DNA from: Microvelia longipes
Lineage: Eukaryota; Arthropoda; Insecta; Hemiptera; Veliidae
Assembly (NCBI GenBank): GCA_018340805.1
Contig: JACMZG010001914.1
Span: 47,738,973 to 47,802,972 of the forward strand
Direction: 5' to 3'
DNA length: 64,000 bases
Part shown: positions 1 through 11,145 of the stretch, in pieces
How the letters are laid out: each line of letters opens with the position of its first letter
Position numbering within the stretch: the stretch's first letter is position 1
The notes under the pieces: model-generated
The model's input: only the letters and a program-made list of their open reading frames with translations
Database searches by the model: none
Told to the model about the DNA's origin: nothing
Made by a program: the position numbers and the translations under genes

Positions 1-277
1 AAAAATTGTATTTTTAATTGTCTTTTTGATGTTTGTTTAAAGTTAAAGAAATTATGAAACTTTTTTAATCATAAATTTCATCTCAACTCGGATTATTTAA
101 TTAAAAAATTAATATATTTTTATATTTAATTGATGTCCTAAAAGTCATATTATTTTATAACTTTAAAGGATTAATTTTTATATTATTCAACTCATGTATT
201 CGCTGCTAGCAAATCAAGTGGTCAAATTCGTTAGGGTCCTACAGTTTCCTTCTTTAATCGTATACTACTATTAATTA
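1..277. other. AT-rich stretch, nothing recognised
   Basis: No open frame of note, no repeat unit and no RNA-like structure were seen. It ends at the TA dinucleotide (276-277) that borders the MITE starting at 278. Confidence 0.6.
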
Positions 278-725
278 GTACGTTGACACACACTTCTAGA
301 TCCACGTATCGTATTGGATCCGGAGGGGATCCGATCGCATACGCTAAAACTTAGGAGATGGAAATGGATTCCCCGATACGCTGTTTGTATCTTTAGACAC
401 GATCGTATTTAACGGATAACCTTCTTTTCCAACTTTTATATCACTTTATTTCACTTCAATATTACCGTTTTTAATCAAATAACTTTTGGAATATTATTTT
501 TTTAGTGTAACTTTATTATTATCCAAAGAAATCACGATTTAATTAAATATATTTTTTGTTTCAAACTTCCTAATAACCAAAAGTGAACCTTCACTGTAAA
601 AGACGCGATGTTTTGGCGGGATCAAATTTCACGTAATCTTACTCGGTCGACTAAACATATACGGTGCCAGAACCTTATAGTATTTAATGCGTATCCAATA
701 CGATCGCCTATTTAATACGCTGTGT
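278..725 (+). mobile_element. TA-flanked MITE, copy 1 (3' tip lost)
   Basis: This is homologous along most of its length to 41475-41968. Shared landmarks are the tip GTACGTTgACACACAC, a GGAGGGGATCC block, the phrase GATCGTATTTAACGGATAA, and an AT-rich middle with AACTTTTGGAATATTATTT. No coding capacity is seen, as expected of a non-autonomous element. The right tip is replaced by a fragment of a different MITE at 726, so that copy landed in it or a deletion joined the two. Confidence 0.7.
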
Positions 726-813
726 TAAATTCTCTATTTTTTGGTTTTTGATGGGGTCACTTTTTTGTATCGCAAATCGCCTTAGTGCGTCATCCTCTTT
801 ATTCAAAATCCTT
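726..813 (-). mobile_element. hAT-type MITE, terminal fragment
   Basis: It matches the right end of the element at 60263-60783: TCTCTATTTTTTGG, then GGGTCACTTTTTTGTAT, then TTAGTGCGTCATC and the tip TTTATTCAAAATCCTT. Only about 90 bp survive, directly abutting the truncated MITE on its left. Confidence 0.65.
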
Positions 814-879
814 CATTAGCACGAAGGCCCAAATCTGCTTATTTAAACTTCTCAATAATAATGTATTAAACCCACCAAC

Positions 880-1783
880 ACTAATAGAAATTTTTTTTTT
901 TTTTTCTTTTTTTTTATTTTATTAATTTATTTAATTCTTTTTTGTTGTGCCTTCTTGTTATGTGTAGATATTGAGATTTAGATTGGCTAAATTTTGCTTA
1001 TTTTTATGTGCCCAGATGTTAATAGTCATAAGAGATTCATTGAAAATTGCCTCTAGTTCTTCTGCTGTTCTGGCAGCTGCCAAAAGAAGATAGTCGTCGG
1101 TGAATGCTAGTCCTTGACAGTTGGGTGGTAAAACTAGTCGAAGTAATGAGTCGTACTGAATAATCCAGAAGCCGGGAACTGGAGGATCCCTGCGAGCAGC
1201 CGCAGCTAGGTTATCGGTTTTATAAACTGAATCAAATCTTGATTTACTTTTTCTGTTGGTGAAGTAGGATTGCACAAGGAGTAGGAGATTAGCTGGACAT
1301 TTATTTTCTCTTAGTCGGTGGATGATCGTGGGCTGCCATGCAGCGTCAAATAAATACCCCTTCAATGACTGATATCAATGCGACATGCATTTTAATTTCT
1401 AAATTAGCTTCAACAAAGTTTTTTAGTTCATTGTGGCGTCGGTGGGGCTGGTTTATGGTCTAAAACCAAATTGGCGATTGCTAAGAAGATCGTTGAAATG
1501 AAGATAGAGCATAATTCGGTCTATCATCAAACGTTCAAATAATTTAGCTAAAGTCGAAAGTAAGCTTATTGGTCTGTATTGGCATGCATTTTTAAGTGAG
1601 ATCGACCTGGTTTTTCTATCATAATTATTTTTGAAGTTTCCAACAAGTGGGAAATATAGCTCTTTTTAGGCATTCATTAAAGATGGCAGTAAAAAGGTTT
1701 GGTAAAATTTCAAAAGTATTTTTTTCAAGTATGGCAAGAGTAATGCCGTCTTCACCTGAGGCTTTATTAAGAGCGGCTTTTGT
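880..1783 (-). pseudogene. Decayed non-LTR retrotransposon reverse transcriptase (R1/LOA or jockey type)
   Basis: Read on the minus strand from about 1783 down, three frames together give a standard LINE reverse transcriptase. First comes ALNKASGEDGI with a stretch ending in FPTCWK (about 1783-1625). After stops and a frameshift come YRPISLLS, KLFERL and QFGFRP (about 1590-1465). A longer open piece (1365-958) starts near FDAAWQPTIIHRL and holds FTDD where active enzymes have [FY]ADD, the catalytic aspartate pair. The conserved blocks are in the correct order, so it is one element broken by stops and frameshifts. No endonuclease or RNase H domain was found. The T-rich run at about 890-915 (poly-A on this strand) follows the RT directly, suggesting the C-terminal region was deleted. 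The AWQP and SYFTNR wording favours the R1/LOA group over jockey, but this is a judgement from memory. Confidence 0.88.
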
Positions 1784-1785
1784 AA

Positions 1786-1850
1786 AACAATATGTATGTG
1801 TGTGTATGTGTATGTATGTATGTGTATGTATATATATACATATATTTCAA
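1786..1850. repeat. TATG/TG simple repeat
   Basis: Irregular runs of TATG and TGTG grade into TATA. They sit exactly where the LINE remnant loses its 5' part. Confidence 0.8.
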
Positions 1851-1859
1851 TCCCTGTAT

Positions 1860-2240
1860 TAATTTAAATTAATTTATACTAGTTTATTTTCAAAATTATA
1901 AGTATTTTAAAAACATTGAAAATTTACGATAATCTATTAGAAGTTAAAAAATAAAAAAATAAATAAATAAATAAAATTTTAGTATTTAAAATATTAAATT
2001 CATCAAAACTAAAATGATAAATAATGATAAACAGAAGATTGCTACGAAAAAGAAAGAAGATTACAATTAAAGAAAAGAAAAAATAAAAATAAAAAAGAAT
2101 CATAATTATTCTTGAACCAAATGCTACAACTAAAATAAAATGAAAATGCAAAAAAGAAAAAAGAAGATAAAAGATCAACATGTTATGCGAAAGCGGTGCA
2201 TGTTTAGAAAATAAAGAGCCATAGCAGGGATACTGTTATG

Positions 2241-2281
<41 letters not shown>

Positions 2282-2797
2282 AATAGAAATATGATATTTA
2301 ATTAGCTCATCTATCTTACGCGGTATCCTAGAATTTTACATAAATATCTTCCTAGAAAATCTTAATCTATCTAATTTCTAGTTGAAAACAATATAGATTG
2401 AAATCATCTTGAATTTGTTTCCTTATAAATCCTTGTCGATGTTTTTAATCTTTTATTAGGAGGTCCTAAAATTCTTTAATGCGGTATTAAAAGCTCTTTT
2501 AAGATTCTCAAAACATTCATATTAGAAGTGTCCTTTGTAACATTAACAAACCCTTTTAGAATACTAACAAGTCGGTTCGTTTGATGGCAGCCCTTATAGT
2601 CCGGCATGAGGAAGATGACAGTTAAACCCTCTATACATCATGTGGTGTAATCAAAACCACGTGGAGGACTAAACAACTCTTCCAACGATTGTATGACTTA
2701 TGTTTTATTATTTATGTTGTTTATAAAAGGATTTTTTAAACATATGTAAAGTGTTATATCATCGGGTTTATATATGAATGATATGAAATCGTTGAGC
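1860..2797. other. AT-rich intergenic DNA with a 32-nt A run
   Basis: A homopolymer of about 32 A lies at 2248-2279. It may be the tail of a retroposon, but no recognisable body precedes it. Purine-rich low-complexity sequence covers about 1940-2200. No gene was seen. Confidence 0.5.
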
Positions 2798-3036
2798 CGT
2801 AGCGGTAATGATACGCTATACATGTAGCGGTAAAGATACACAATACATGTAACGTAATGATACACAATACATGGTAATGATACACAATACATGTAGCGGT
2901 AATGATACACAATACATGTAGCGGTAATGATACACAATACATGTAGCGGTAATGATACACATACATGTAATGATACAGTAGCGGTAATGATACACAATTC
3001 ATTAGCGGTAATGATACACAATACATGTAGCAGTTG
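2798..3036. repeat. Minisatellite, about 24-bp unit
   Basis: Tandem copies of a unit like GATACACAATACATGTAGCG plus GTAAT, about ten copies, several shortened by small deletions. The unit reads open on the minus strand as a repeated short peptide, which is a by-product of repetition and not a gene. Confidence 0.88.
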
Positions 3037-3046
3037 TCTTGTATAT

Positions 3047-3190
3047 TACCTTTATTAGTAAATGCGAAATATTACTTTTATTTGGTTTCAACGATATTAA
3101 TGTTTTAGTCTTGAATTCTACAAATGATTTAGCGCCTGTTATATTCATTAAATGAGGGAAATCAATTATTGTTTAATATTGATGTGCTTA
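3047..3190 (+). repeat. Dispersed repeat, copy 1 (possible LTR/internal junction)
   Basis: It is similar to 3743-3917: TTACCTTTATT at the start, TTTATTTGGTTTC, GTCTTGAATTCTACAAATGA, then ATATTCATTAAATGAG and TTGTTTAATATTGATGTGCT. Both copies are followed by a TA microsatellite, so a larger segment may have been duplicated. Confidence 0.6.
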
Positions 3191-3300
3191 TTGCCTATAA
3201 GTAATAATAGTATTAACAATGAAATTAGTCTAGAAGATAAAAAACAATTTGCCAAAAATTTTAAATTTGTTGATGTCGTTATAAATTATTCTATACATAC

Positions 3301-3365
<65 letters not shown>

Positions 3366-3392
3366 ATATATGTATGTATGTATGAATGTATG
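3301..3392. repeat. (TA)n microsatellite
   Basis: A near-pure TA run flanked by ATGT/TGTATG on each side. Confidence 0.95.
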
Positions 3393-3742
3393 TATTTCTA
3401 GACACTTTCTTGTAAACACGCTCTCGTGTTTATCTTTCAAAGTTTCGAAATGCACCAAAACCTTTAAAGATAAACAGTAACTAAGCTTTAAACTAGTGTA
3501 AATAATATTACGTACTGCTAATTTTAGAGGCGTAATTTTGTACAACCAACTGGATAATTATGGGCATTTCCTTTGAAAAATACAGACAAAATGAGTTGTG
3601 ATCAGTCCTTGATAATTGAGTAACTGCTTAAGTCCTAAAGCATAAACCGGAACCTTAAACAAGAAATGGGTTGTTAAGCACGGAAGCACGCATCCCAAAG
3701 GAAATTCGGCCGACCTGCGGCCCACCGCGCCGGAATTTTATT

Positions 3743-3917
3743 TTACCTTTATTTGTAAGTGTAAAATAAAACCTTTATTTGGTTTCGACGGTATTAAAGT
3801 TTTAGTGTTGTTGTCTTGAATTCTACAAATGATCGAAAACGAAAACATTTGGCGCCCATTATATTCATTAAATGAGAGAAATGAATGATAAATTGTTGTT
3901 TAATATTGATGTGCTAA
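3743..3917 (+). repeat. Dispersed repeat, copy 2 (possible LTR/internal junction)
   Basis: This is the longer homologue of 3047-3190. Here the phrase ACATTTGGCGCCCATT is intact. TGGCGCC is the kind of sequence that serves as a tRNA primer-binding site just inside a 5' LTR. No coding part of an LTR element lies downstream, so this is only a possible solo remnant. Confidence 0.45.
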
Positions 3918-4020
3918 TAATTAATTACTATAACTAAGTGCTTATAATTAATACTATTATTAACAATACGCTTCGTAACATCCCCAAAGATTAAACTCTT
4001 ACACCTACACACACACATGT

Positions 4021-4041
4021 ACATACATACATATGTATATG

Positions 4042-4113
<72 letters not shown>

Positions 4114-4125
4114 TGTGTGTGTGTG
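4021..4125. repeat. (TA)n microsatellite with TG/CA flanks
   Basis: A TA run at about 4046-4110, preceded by CA-rich and ATGTACAT sequence and followed by GTCTGTGTGTGTGTG. Confidence 0.95.
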
Positions 4126-5060
4126 TATTTGGGAGGATTACAGAGGATCTCTTATGATAAATAACATAACAAACTGAATTATGAGTTTTGAAAAATCGGC
4201 TGTGGTGTTCCAAAAAGCTGGTGTTACTTTTCTAACAATAAAACAAAACTCAATAAACTTGTAATGTTATGATGGCTCTTCAAATGGTAAAAAGTTAACC
4301 TATCACTAACTAGTTTGTTCATAACCCAGGTCAGGGATGTCAAAAATAAATTGGACTTAAGGCCCTCACTTCTTTCCCCTAAATATGAGTCATTGTCAAA
4401 TGCCTTTACTTACTAAGTAGTCACCCCCTCTTATTATACTTTAATTCTACTTAAAAAAAGCTTAGATCTCCCTGAATGCCTTTATAGATTGATCTAGGTT
4501 CCAATGAAGAAATTGATTTTTAGACAATTATGTATGTCACTCATTAGTTCAAAAAAAGAAACAAAAAAAGAGAACCTATTTTATTATTGGTTAAAAATTA
4601 GTTTTTAGGTTGTTATAACTGATTGTGATGTTTTCAATTACCATAACCACAAATAGTGAAATGAAATTGGGGGGCTTGTTCTAGATTCTAAATGACGCAG
4701 ATGTTGCGTGTGTGTACACACACGCGTCTCTACTTAAATATTTTAGAAAAATCTCTTTCCGTCTTTATCTCTCAAGTATAGGGAAAAGTTTTTAACAAAC
4801 AATTTAAGCTTTTTATTGTACTTCACTTGCCTGACTTAAACTGATAACGACTTGTGAAAAAAAATGTTAGAAAAATATCAGAAAAACCCCTTTTGTATTT
4901 ATTTTATATATTTTCTCATATCTTTACCCTTTGCAGGATTTATTACCATACCATTTTTGGTTGAGTCAAAATCATCTGTTGTTGACTGTGATGCATAAGG
5001 CAAAGTTTCGCCTTTTTTGAACCTTAATAAAACTCGCGCATCATACAAAATTTATCCCGA
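4126..5060. other. Intergenic DNA, no gene seen
   Basis: AT-rich with no sustained coding frame on either strand. A short inverted motif, GTGTGTGTACACACACAC, lies at about 4707. Confidence 0.5.
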
Positions 5061-5530
5061 CGTTTTGAACTGGTCATAGACGTTATGTCTATGACCATAG
5101 ATAATGGCCAATGCATGATTTCATGGTTTTGTTACTTCCAAAGCCATGCATTTCTGACACAACTATCCATGTTTTGCAAAATTCAGTAGTATCAAATGAT
5201 AAATTTTTGCTTGCCAAGCATGATGGCGGTAAGAGAGCACCGCTCGTCTCTGGTAAATACTTCACATTATATTCTACGGAATAAATTGAAGGTCAGAGTG
5301 AGTTCAGGCTCTGTCGGCGCCCTGATGAGTTAGACGTAACGAAACAGAGTGGGACATGACATTATGTCGAGCCATCAATGATGACAAATGTCGAATGATG
5401 GAACAGTTCCCAAATGTAGCAGAGCATTTTGCTTATTGCATTTCCTAGGTGTCTCTCGCTCAATTTTATTGTGTCAACTATTCATGTTTTGCCAAACTCA
5501 GAGTATCAAATGATACCATGCATTTCTCTT
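5061..5530. mobile_element. Family F MITE-like repeat, decayed
   Basis: It contains two copies of the terminal phrase AACTATtCATGTTTTGC followed by CAGTAGTATCAAATGATA-like sequence (about 5161-5203 and 5477-5520), plus the body phrase GAGCACCGCTCGTCTCT also found at 30045. A perfect 25-bp palindrome around TCATAGACGTTATGTCTATG lies at about 5074-5100. No coding sequence was seen. Confidence 0.6.
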
Positions 5531-5545
5531 GCCACCTCAGCCCTC

Positions 5546-6830
5546 AGCATTGTTATAACCTATACTTAGTAGACTATAAAATTTCTCCCAGAATTCTATT
5601 ATCTTCTCACGTCTAAAATCATATTTGATAAAATTTTCTTTACATATCAACTTTAATCAGTTCCTGTTTCCAATACTGCGTTTCCTTTGTTTACTTCGCC
5701 TTGAAGCCATCTTGAATTTCTTTAGTCAAGATCTCATGATCAAAGATGTCTTATATTTGTTAATTTAAAGCAGCTAAGTTTTGATGTTATGACGTTGAAA
5801 TTAGAAACGTTCTAATGTTACTCGTTTGTTTACATCCCTTTGTTCCTGATAAGCAAGTTTGTTTTTGAAGGTTTCTCAAATTGAATATTATTTACCAAGT
5901 AATACACCATCTTGGTTATTCTCTATAGTTACAAAACCATTCCAGTGTAACAACAAAACATTGTTAATAAAAATCGAAGCAAGGAGTATAATATATTATA
6001 CTAATACTATACCCCTTGATCTGAGTATAAAATCGAATTGGCTTTTTGTTATTTTTGGAGAAAATGATGTAGCATAGGTATAGTTTACTGCTGATTTATA
6101 TAACTACCAACATACTGTAACAAATATGCCTAACTAAATACAATTTATTTTGATATCATTGATTTGTCCTTTTCTAGGGGCGGGAAAGTGATCCCCATCC
6201 ACAAGCGATGTTGGAGTTGCTATTTTCGATAAAAGGAGTTAAAAAATCCGCATGCATTCCATAGAAAGCCTAGCTTGTGGACACCTTCACGCTAGAATCT
6301 TTTTCTTTCCAATCTATTCACTAGCCTTTATTAATACTCACAAAGTTACCCACTTTTAAAATCGGTGTGAAAGTAAACATAAGAAAACTTTTGCACCATG
6401 GCTACGCAACACTAATTTTTATTACGGACCTCCGCGCAAGAATTATTATGCAGTATTATATACTTATTCAGTATACGGTAGGACGGTACTGATACGGTAT
6501 AGTTTCATTCAACCCATAGCTCCAATAAATATCGAACGCCGTTCGTCAAAGACATTGTTTCCTCTCGATACAATTCCTTTCATCCAAATTAGATTCCCAT
6601 CCTAATCCTCTTGTCCAACCCTACATTCCAGAACCATTCCTTCTAATCCTCCGCAGCGCCTTCGACGACAGTGGCCGCGTGACCTTCTGTTGTAATCAAT
6701 ATTAATTTAAATTCAAAAACGCAAAACATTTCAGAAAATTCAAATTTAGTGAAAAATTTCTATTACACTAATTTAGTTCAAGCCAAATTTTTATATTATA
6801 AGTAAAATTTCAACATTTACCTAACCACGC
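5546..6830. other. Intergenic DNA, no gene seen
   Basis: No frame has conserved-looking content. The repeated GTATACGG/GATACGGTAT wording at about 6470-6500 is not part of any family found here. Confidence 0.45.
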
Positions 6831-6969
6831 CAAGGAGTATCACCACTGGGTGATTCCTTCTATCAAGACTGCCAAGTCACTTTAACCAGCATTAGCTGAT
6901 CAAAGCATAAATGTCAAATACATTTATTGTAGACAATAATCAATAAAGTTAAAAAAAAAAAAAAAAAAG
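6831..6969 (+). mobile_element. 3' end of a retrotransposed transcript with poly-A
   Basis: The sequence CAATAAAG (a polyadenylation signal) at about 6941 is followed almost at once by a run of about 18 A ending at 6968. An A tail encoded in genomic DNA marks reverse-transcribed RNA, either a LINE/SINE tail or a processed pseudogene. Upstream, CCACGCCAAGGAGTATCACC is unlike the surrounding sequence, but the parent could not be identified. Confidence 0.5.
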
Positions 6970-8658
6970 ATTTTAGGATTTCTACAACACTACTGTTTTA
7001 GCATAAGTACATTAAGTAAAAACCTTTATGTGTGACACAGCTTTGAAAAAAATACAATTCCTCCTTTGTTGCAATCCATTACAGTGTCTTAATAGTAAAC
7101 ATTAATTAAATCTGGATGTCACTTTTTTCAGACATTAAAATGCTTTACTGTCCTCAGAAAGGGAAGAGAAAGTAATACTTTTTATAACAATGCTTTCTGT
7201 TTTAGCGTGAAGGGAACAGAACTGTTCTTTTAACCCTTTTCCTTTGTCGATTAATTATAGTTCTCTTTTATTTTTCTATGTATTTTAATAATACAACCAT
7301 ACAAGTGAGAAAAATTCAAAATTAGCATAACATGTTTGTAGGTCGTGCTTCATAATAACAATACGAATTTAGTTTAATTTTATTTAATTTTTAAAACAAT
7401 TTGTTTAATGACATAGATAAAGGACATAGATTAAGAAAACAAATTTAAAAGAATACAGCCTGCTTAATTGATGTCATCTATTATTATTTTTTTTTTATAG
7501 CCTCCCATAATTTTAACGAGACACTATGAAATATAGACTTTTAACCTACATAACATTTTAACTAAAAATAAGGGAGATTTGGGTTTTAATACTCCCTCTT
7601 CATATTAATGAAGACATAACAACCCTTTTTGCTCCCTGTGACGTCACCCAGGTCCTTTTTGTAGGAGTTCTTTTAGAAATTTCGACGGAAAAAAACTACG
7701 CTCAAAAAACCTAAGAGGTGTTTAATTCTATCATAATTAAAGACGGTTACCCTTCATTAATTTTACTTTAAAAAGATTCCAGTGAAGGTAAATTCAGTTT
7801 TGTTCTTTCATTTTTTTTTTTTGGTTTAAGAACCTGGATTTTTAATTGGATTCAAAGAACAATTTGGTGTGTTTTAATTTTATAAATCCTCTTTTATGTT
7901 TTTTTTACTTTCGTTCTTTTTAGTTCTGGGAATCTTTTTGTCCTTCTAATAGTTTGACTTAAATTCAAAATTTAAATATTTTTTACTTAGAATAAATGAA
8001 AAGAAAAGAGTTTTTGCACATACATTTTTTTTACTGTCCAAGCGCTTTCAAACTACCATGAGGTCATTATGATAATGGTCTCATACAATTATGATAATAT
8101 CCTGATACCATGATTATGGTCTCTTACAATCATAATGATGATCGTGGTCTCCTGAAATCCTTACGCTAGGATTTTTGTGAAGAGTGTCTTTGCATTCATC
8201 CATGATAAACGACCCAACTGGTGCTGAATGCTATCTGGTTGTTTACTAATTATAAAAATTATAAATTAATTAACATTCTATCTCATTATAAACAATAATA
8301 ATACTAGAATTTCTCCTAATTGTTTATAAGTTTAGTTCTAGTATAACAGCTCTAAATAGAAAATAGCTTTGGAGACGCTGTCATCGTTAAACTAGTAATA
8401 TTGAAATTTATGACATCGTAAAAACTTCGTTTTTCTTCCACTTAATTTTTAAAATAGTAAAATTTGTAATAAACAAATCATTAACAACTGTATTAAAATT
8501 AATGTTTTTAACCTTAATGTTTCAATTAAAACATGTAGCATGTAAACCCGTGGTTGTATTAACTGTATTGATAATAAACTGTGCATACTTCTTTATAATA
8601 TAAACGAATTCACTCGGGTCAAATTTTAATTTCGTGATATTTTTGATTTTAACAAATT
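6970..8658. other. Intergenic DNA, no gene seen
   Basis: AT-rich without a gene. Three variants of a short unit built on ATGATAATGGTCTC lie at 8056-8155. The rest is unremarkable. Confidence 0.5.
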
Positions 8659-9415
8659 TTTACTTTTCCTCATTTATACCATAGGTATATAGGAGAAGTA
8701 TTGTGATTGCAAAAACATCTGAAACCGGGATATCATCGAAATTATCTGTTTCAGGTGTTTAGACCTCCTAGTGGTTTGTTTCACAAAGCTATATGTATGT
8801 GTCTGTAATTATCGTAGCTCCCAGTGTATTTATGCTATAAAGTTAAAACTTTGAACAAAAATTAGTCTACCGCTGGAGTTGTGCTATTCGGAAAATATTT
8901 TTTATATCATTAATGACTCAGCAAAAATTTTGATAAATCATAATACACGGAAAAATATTTCGATCAATTCGAGATTTTGCACGCATCTAGCTATGTATAA
9001 GACTAATATATGTTCTTAGTTTCATATCGTTTTCAGCAATAGTTCAATTTTTATCAGATGAGTGTACGTTTTTTAAAAAATTAAAAAAATTGGAAAATAA
9101 TCTGATTGAGTTGAAACTTGGTACAAGTATACACCTTCACGTAATAATAAGTTAACTAAGTTTCGTTTCAATACGATAAGTATATCCATGATTTTTGTTG
9201 AATCATAAAAGTTAAGCAGCATCGATTTTAATCAGTGCATAGATGTGTGAACGTTGGGAATGAAACTGATGTCGCTTCGTGTGAGGACGAGCGAAGCGAC
9301 AACAATTTTTATATTCTGAGGACGAATGAATCGAGTCTGATGTAGGGAGGATAAGTGCAGCGAATCCGATGTGATAAAGAAAAACTCCGAGGTACCCCGT
9401 ACCCGAACTTTTTTA
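8659..9415 (+). mobile_element. Family A repeat, most complete copy
   Basis: This is the best uninterrupted example of the window's commonest repeat. It opens with a 40-bp imperfect hairpin (TACTTTTCCTC ... GGAGAAGTA). Then come CCGGGATATCATCG, TTTCAGGTGTTTAGACCTCC, a TG-rich spot, GTAGCTCCCAGTGTATTTATG, TTAATGACTCAGC and AATCATAAAAGTTAAGCAGC. The 3' third carries the marks GAGGACGAGCGAAGCGA and CTCCGAGGTACCCCGTACCC. Stops occur in all frames, so it looks non-autonomous. No target-site duplication could be fixed, and its class is unknown. Confidence 0.75.
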
Positions 9416-10238
9416 AGTAAAGCTAATGCGGAAAGATAAAAATGTCAATGAGATAAAACGCTATCTTGAAAACCGATGTTTTAAATTCTATTTTTTTTTA
9501 AAAAATAATAAAATTCATTAATTCATTAATAAAAAAGAGAATGGACCCCTTTCCCCTCTCCCAACTCTCTCCGCCAACCCCGAGACCTTTTTAAGCGTCT
9601 TTTTATAAAGCAATTTAAACAGGCATTTAAACAGTATTACTGTGTGTAATACAGTAATATAAAATTTTGTACATAAAATAAAATAAAATTTAATAAATCC
9701 ACACATTTAAAACTTAAAAATTCCTTACTAGCCTTAAATTTATTTGATAATACAAAGAGGAGAAACAAAATATTTATTTCCACATTTATATAAATATTTA
9801 GAAGGGATCTTGATAAGAGAGTGTGATACAGTTCTTTATAAGGGTAATAATTAATAAGATATAAGAAAGGGATACATAAAATAAAATGATAACAAGGCAA
9901 ATCGTTGCAACGAGTTACACTAAGTGGAAATCGATCTAGGGAAACAACTTCTTATCGATTGCTTTCCACAGGCATGTTTTGGAAAAACATCAAAAGGACA
10001 TCTGGATAAATAGGGGGAGGCTGTGTTTTGAAGAACAAGTTGATATAAATACATACCTCTTAGTTTATATGTGTATTGTAGGAAAGTATGTATAAGTATT
10101 ATCTTGTCAGGTGTTGATATGGGACTAATTAAAATGCCATTTTCGATTGTTTTAACAATTATATTGTAAGTTTTTTGACTGCATCTATACGATATATATT
10201 TAAAAAGAAAGAACATATTTCATACTTACTTTTTATTT
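9416..10238. other. Intergenic DNA, no gene seen
   Basis: A pyrimidine-rich patch (CCCCTTTCCCCTCTCCC) lies at 9547-9565. No gene or repeat family was recognised. Confidence 0.5.
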
Positions 10239-11145
10239 TCATCTTTACTTTTTCCTTTTCCTCATATATACCGCAGTTACATATTACATAGTAACATGTT
10301 GCACAAAAACACCGAAACGTATAATAAAATAGACTTATCAATTATATTTGAATTTTCTTCAATAAATACTGAGATGTGGCATAAGCTTATAAATAAATAA
10401 AGTTTGTCTTTCCACAGATGATTTATTATTATAAAACAAAGCCAGCTTTCAACCTGAACGGTCATCATCAGAGCCGGTGAGATGAGTCTTGATTACTTTT
10501 TAGCCGGTTTCTGTGGCCAAGGCAAGTATAAGACTCAATGTATAATGTATCTAGACTCATCTCACCGGCACTGATGATGACCGTTCAGGTTGAAAGCTGG
10601 CTTTGTTTTATAATAATAAATCATCTGTGGAAAGACAAACTTTATTTATTTATTTGAATTTTCTATTTGAGGATTATCGTTTTAAAAATTCATAAAACAC
10701 TGGAACATAATTATATTTTTTAGTAATTTAGTTCGCATAACGTATATTTTAGTATGACTAATAAATATATTTAGTTTCATCTTATTACCAGCATTAGTTC
10801 AGGTTTTATCAAATGACATGTATACATTTTTTTTAAAAATCCTTTAAGAATCAGAAAACCATGCACTATAGTTAAATGTAAGACTATTTTATCCCTTACA
10901 TTTATTAAACAAGTACATAAAGTTTTATTTCAATACGGCTGGGATATCGGCAGTTTTTATCGGTTCTGGATTTGTCACTGGGATTAGAACTTTTCTGTCA
11001 AAGAACAAGCAAAGCCCGAAGATATAATAATTTATATATTTGATATATTTTAAATTCAGGAAATGAGCGAAGCGAGCCCAAATTGGTTAGAATGAGCGTA
11101 TAGGATAGAGTGATGAAAAGTTCCTGTATAGTATTTCTCTTGCTT
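10239..11145 (+). mobile_element. Family A repeat, copy split by a fold-back element
   Basis: The head phrase TTTTCCTCATATATACCGCAG is at about 10253-10274. The later body (AGTTTCATCTTATTACCAGCATTAG, GGAAATGAGCGAAGCGAGCCC, GATGAAAAGTTCC) runs from 10670 to 11145. A 293-bp insertion (10359-10651) with target duplication lies between, and part of the middle is deleted. Confidence 0.65.
10359..10651 (+). mobile_element. Fold-back retroelement 1 (Penelope-like?) with 13-bp target duplication
   Basis: Perfect 13-bp direct repeats ATTTGAATTTTCT flank it (10346-10358 and 10652-10664). Inside, after about 31 bp of unique sequence, two arms of about 100 bp (10391-10489 and 10553-10654) are inverted copies. 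Each arm, read outward, has CTGATGA, a short 4-bp stem, and GAAA (10571-10595 on +), resembling the core of a hammerhead ribozyme. Duplication length, arm asymmetry and ribozyme-like core fit the terminal repeats of Penelope-like elements. The match is partial: one extra U precedes helix II, and helix I could not be paired. Confidence 0.7.

Noticed and set aside
2698..3026. Two overlapping frames with repeated cysteine/tyrosine peptides
   Set aside because: They arise from the 24-bp minisatellite being open in more than one frame.
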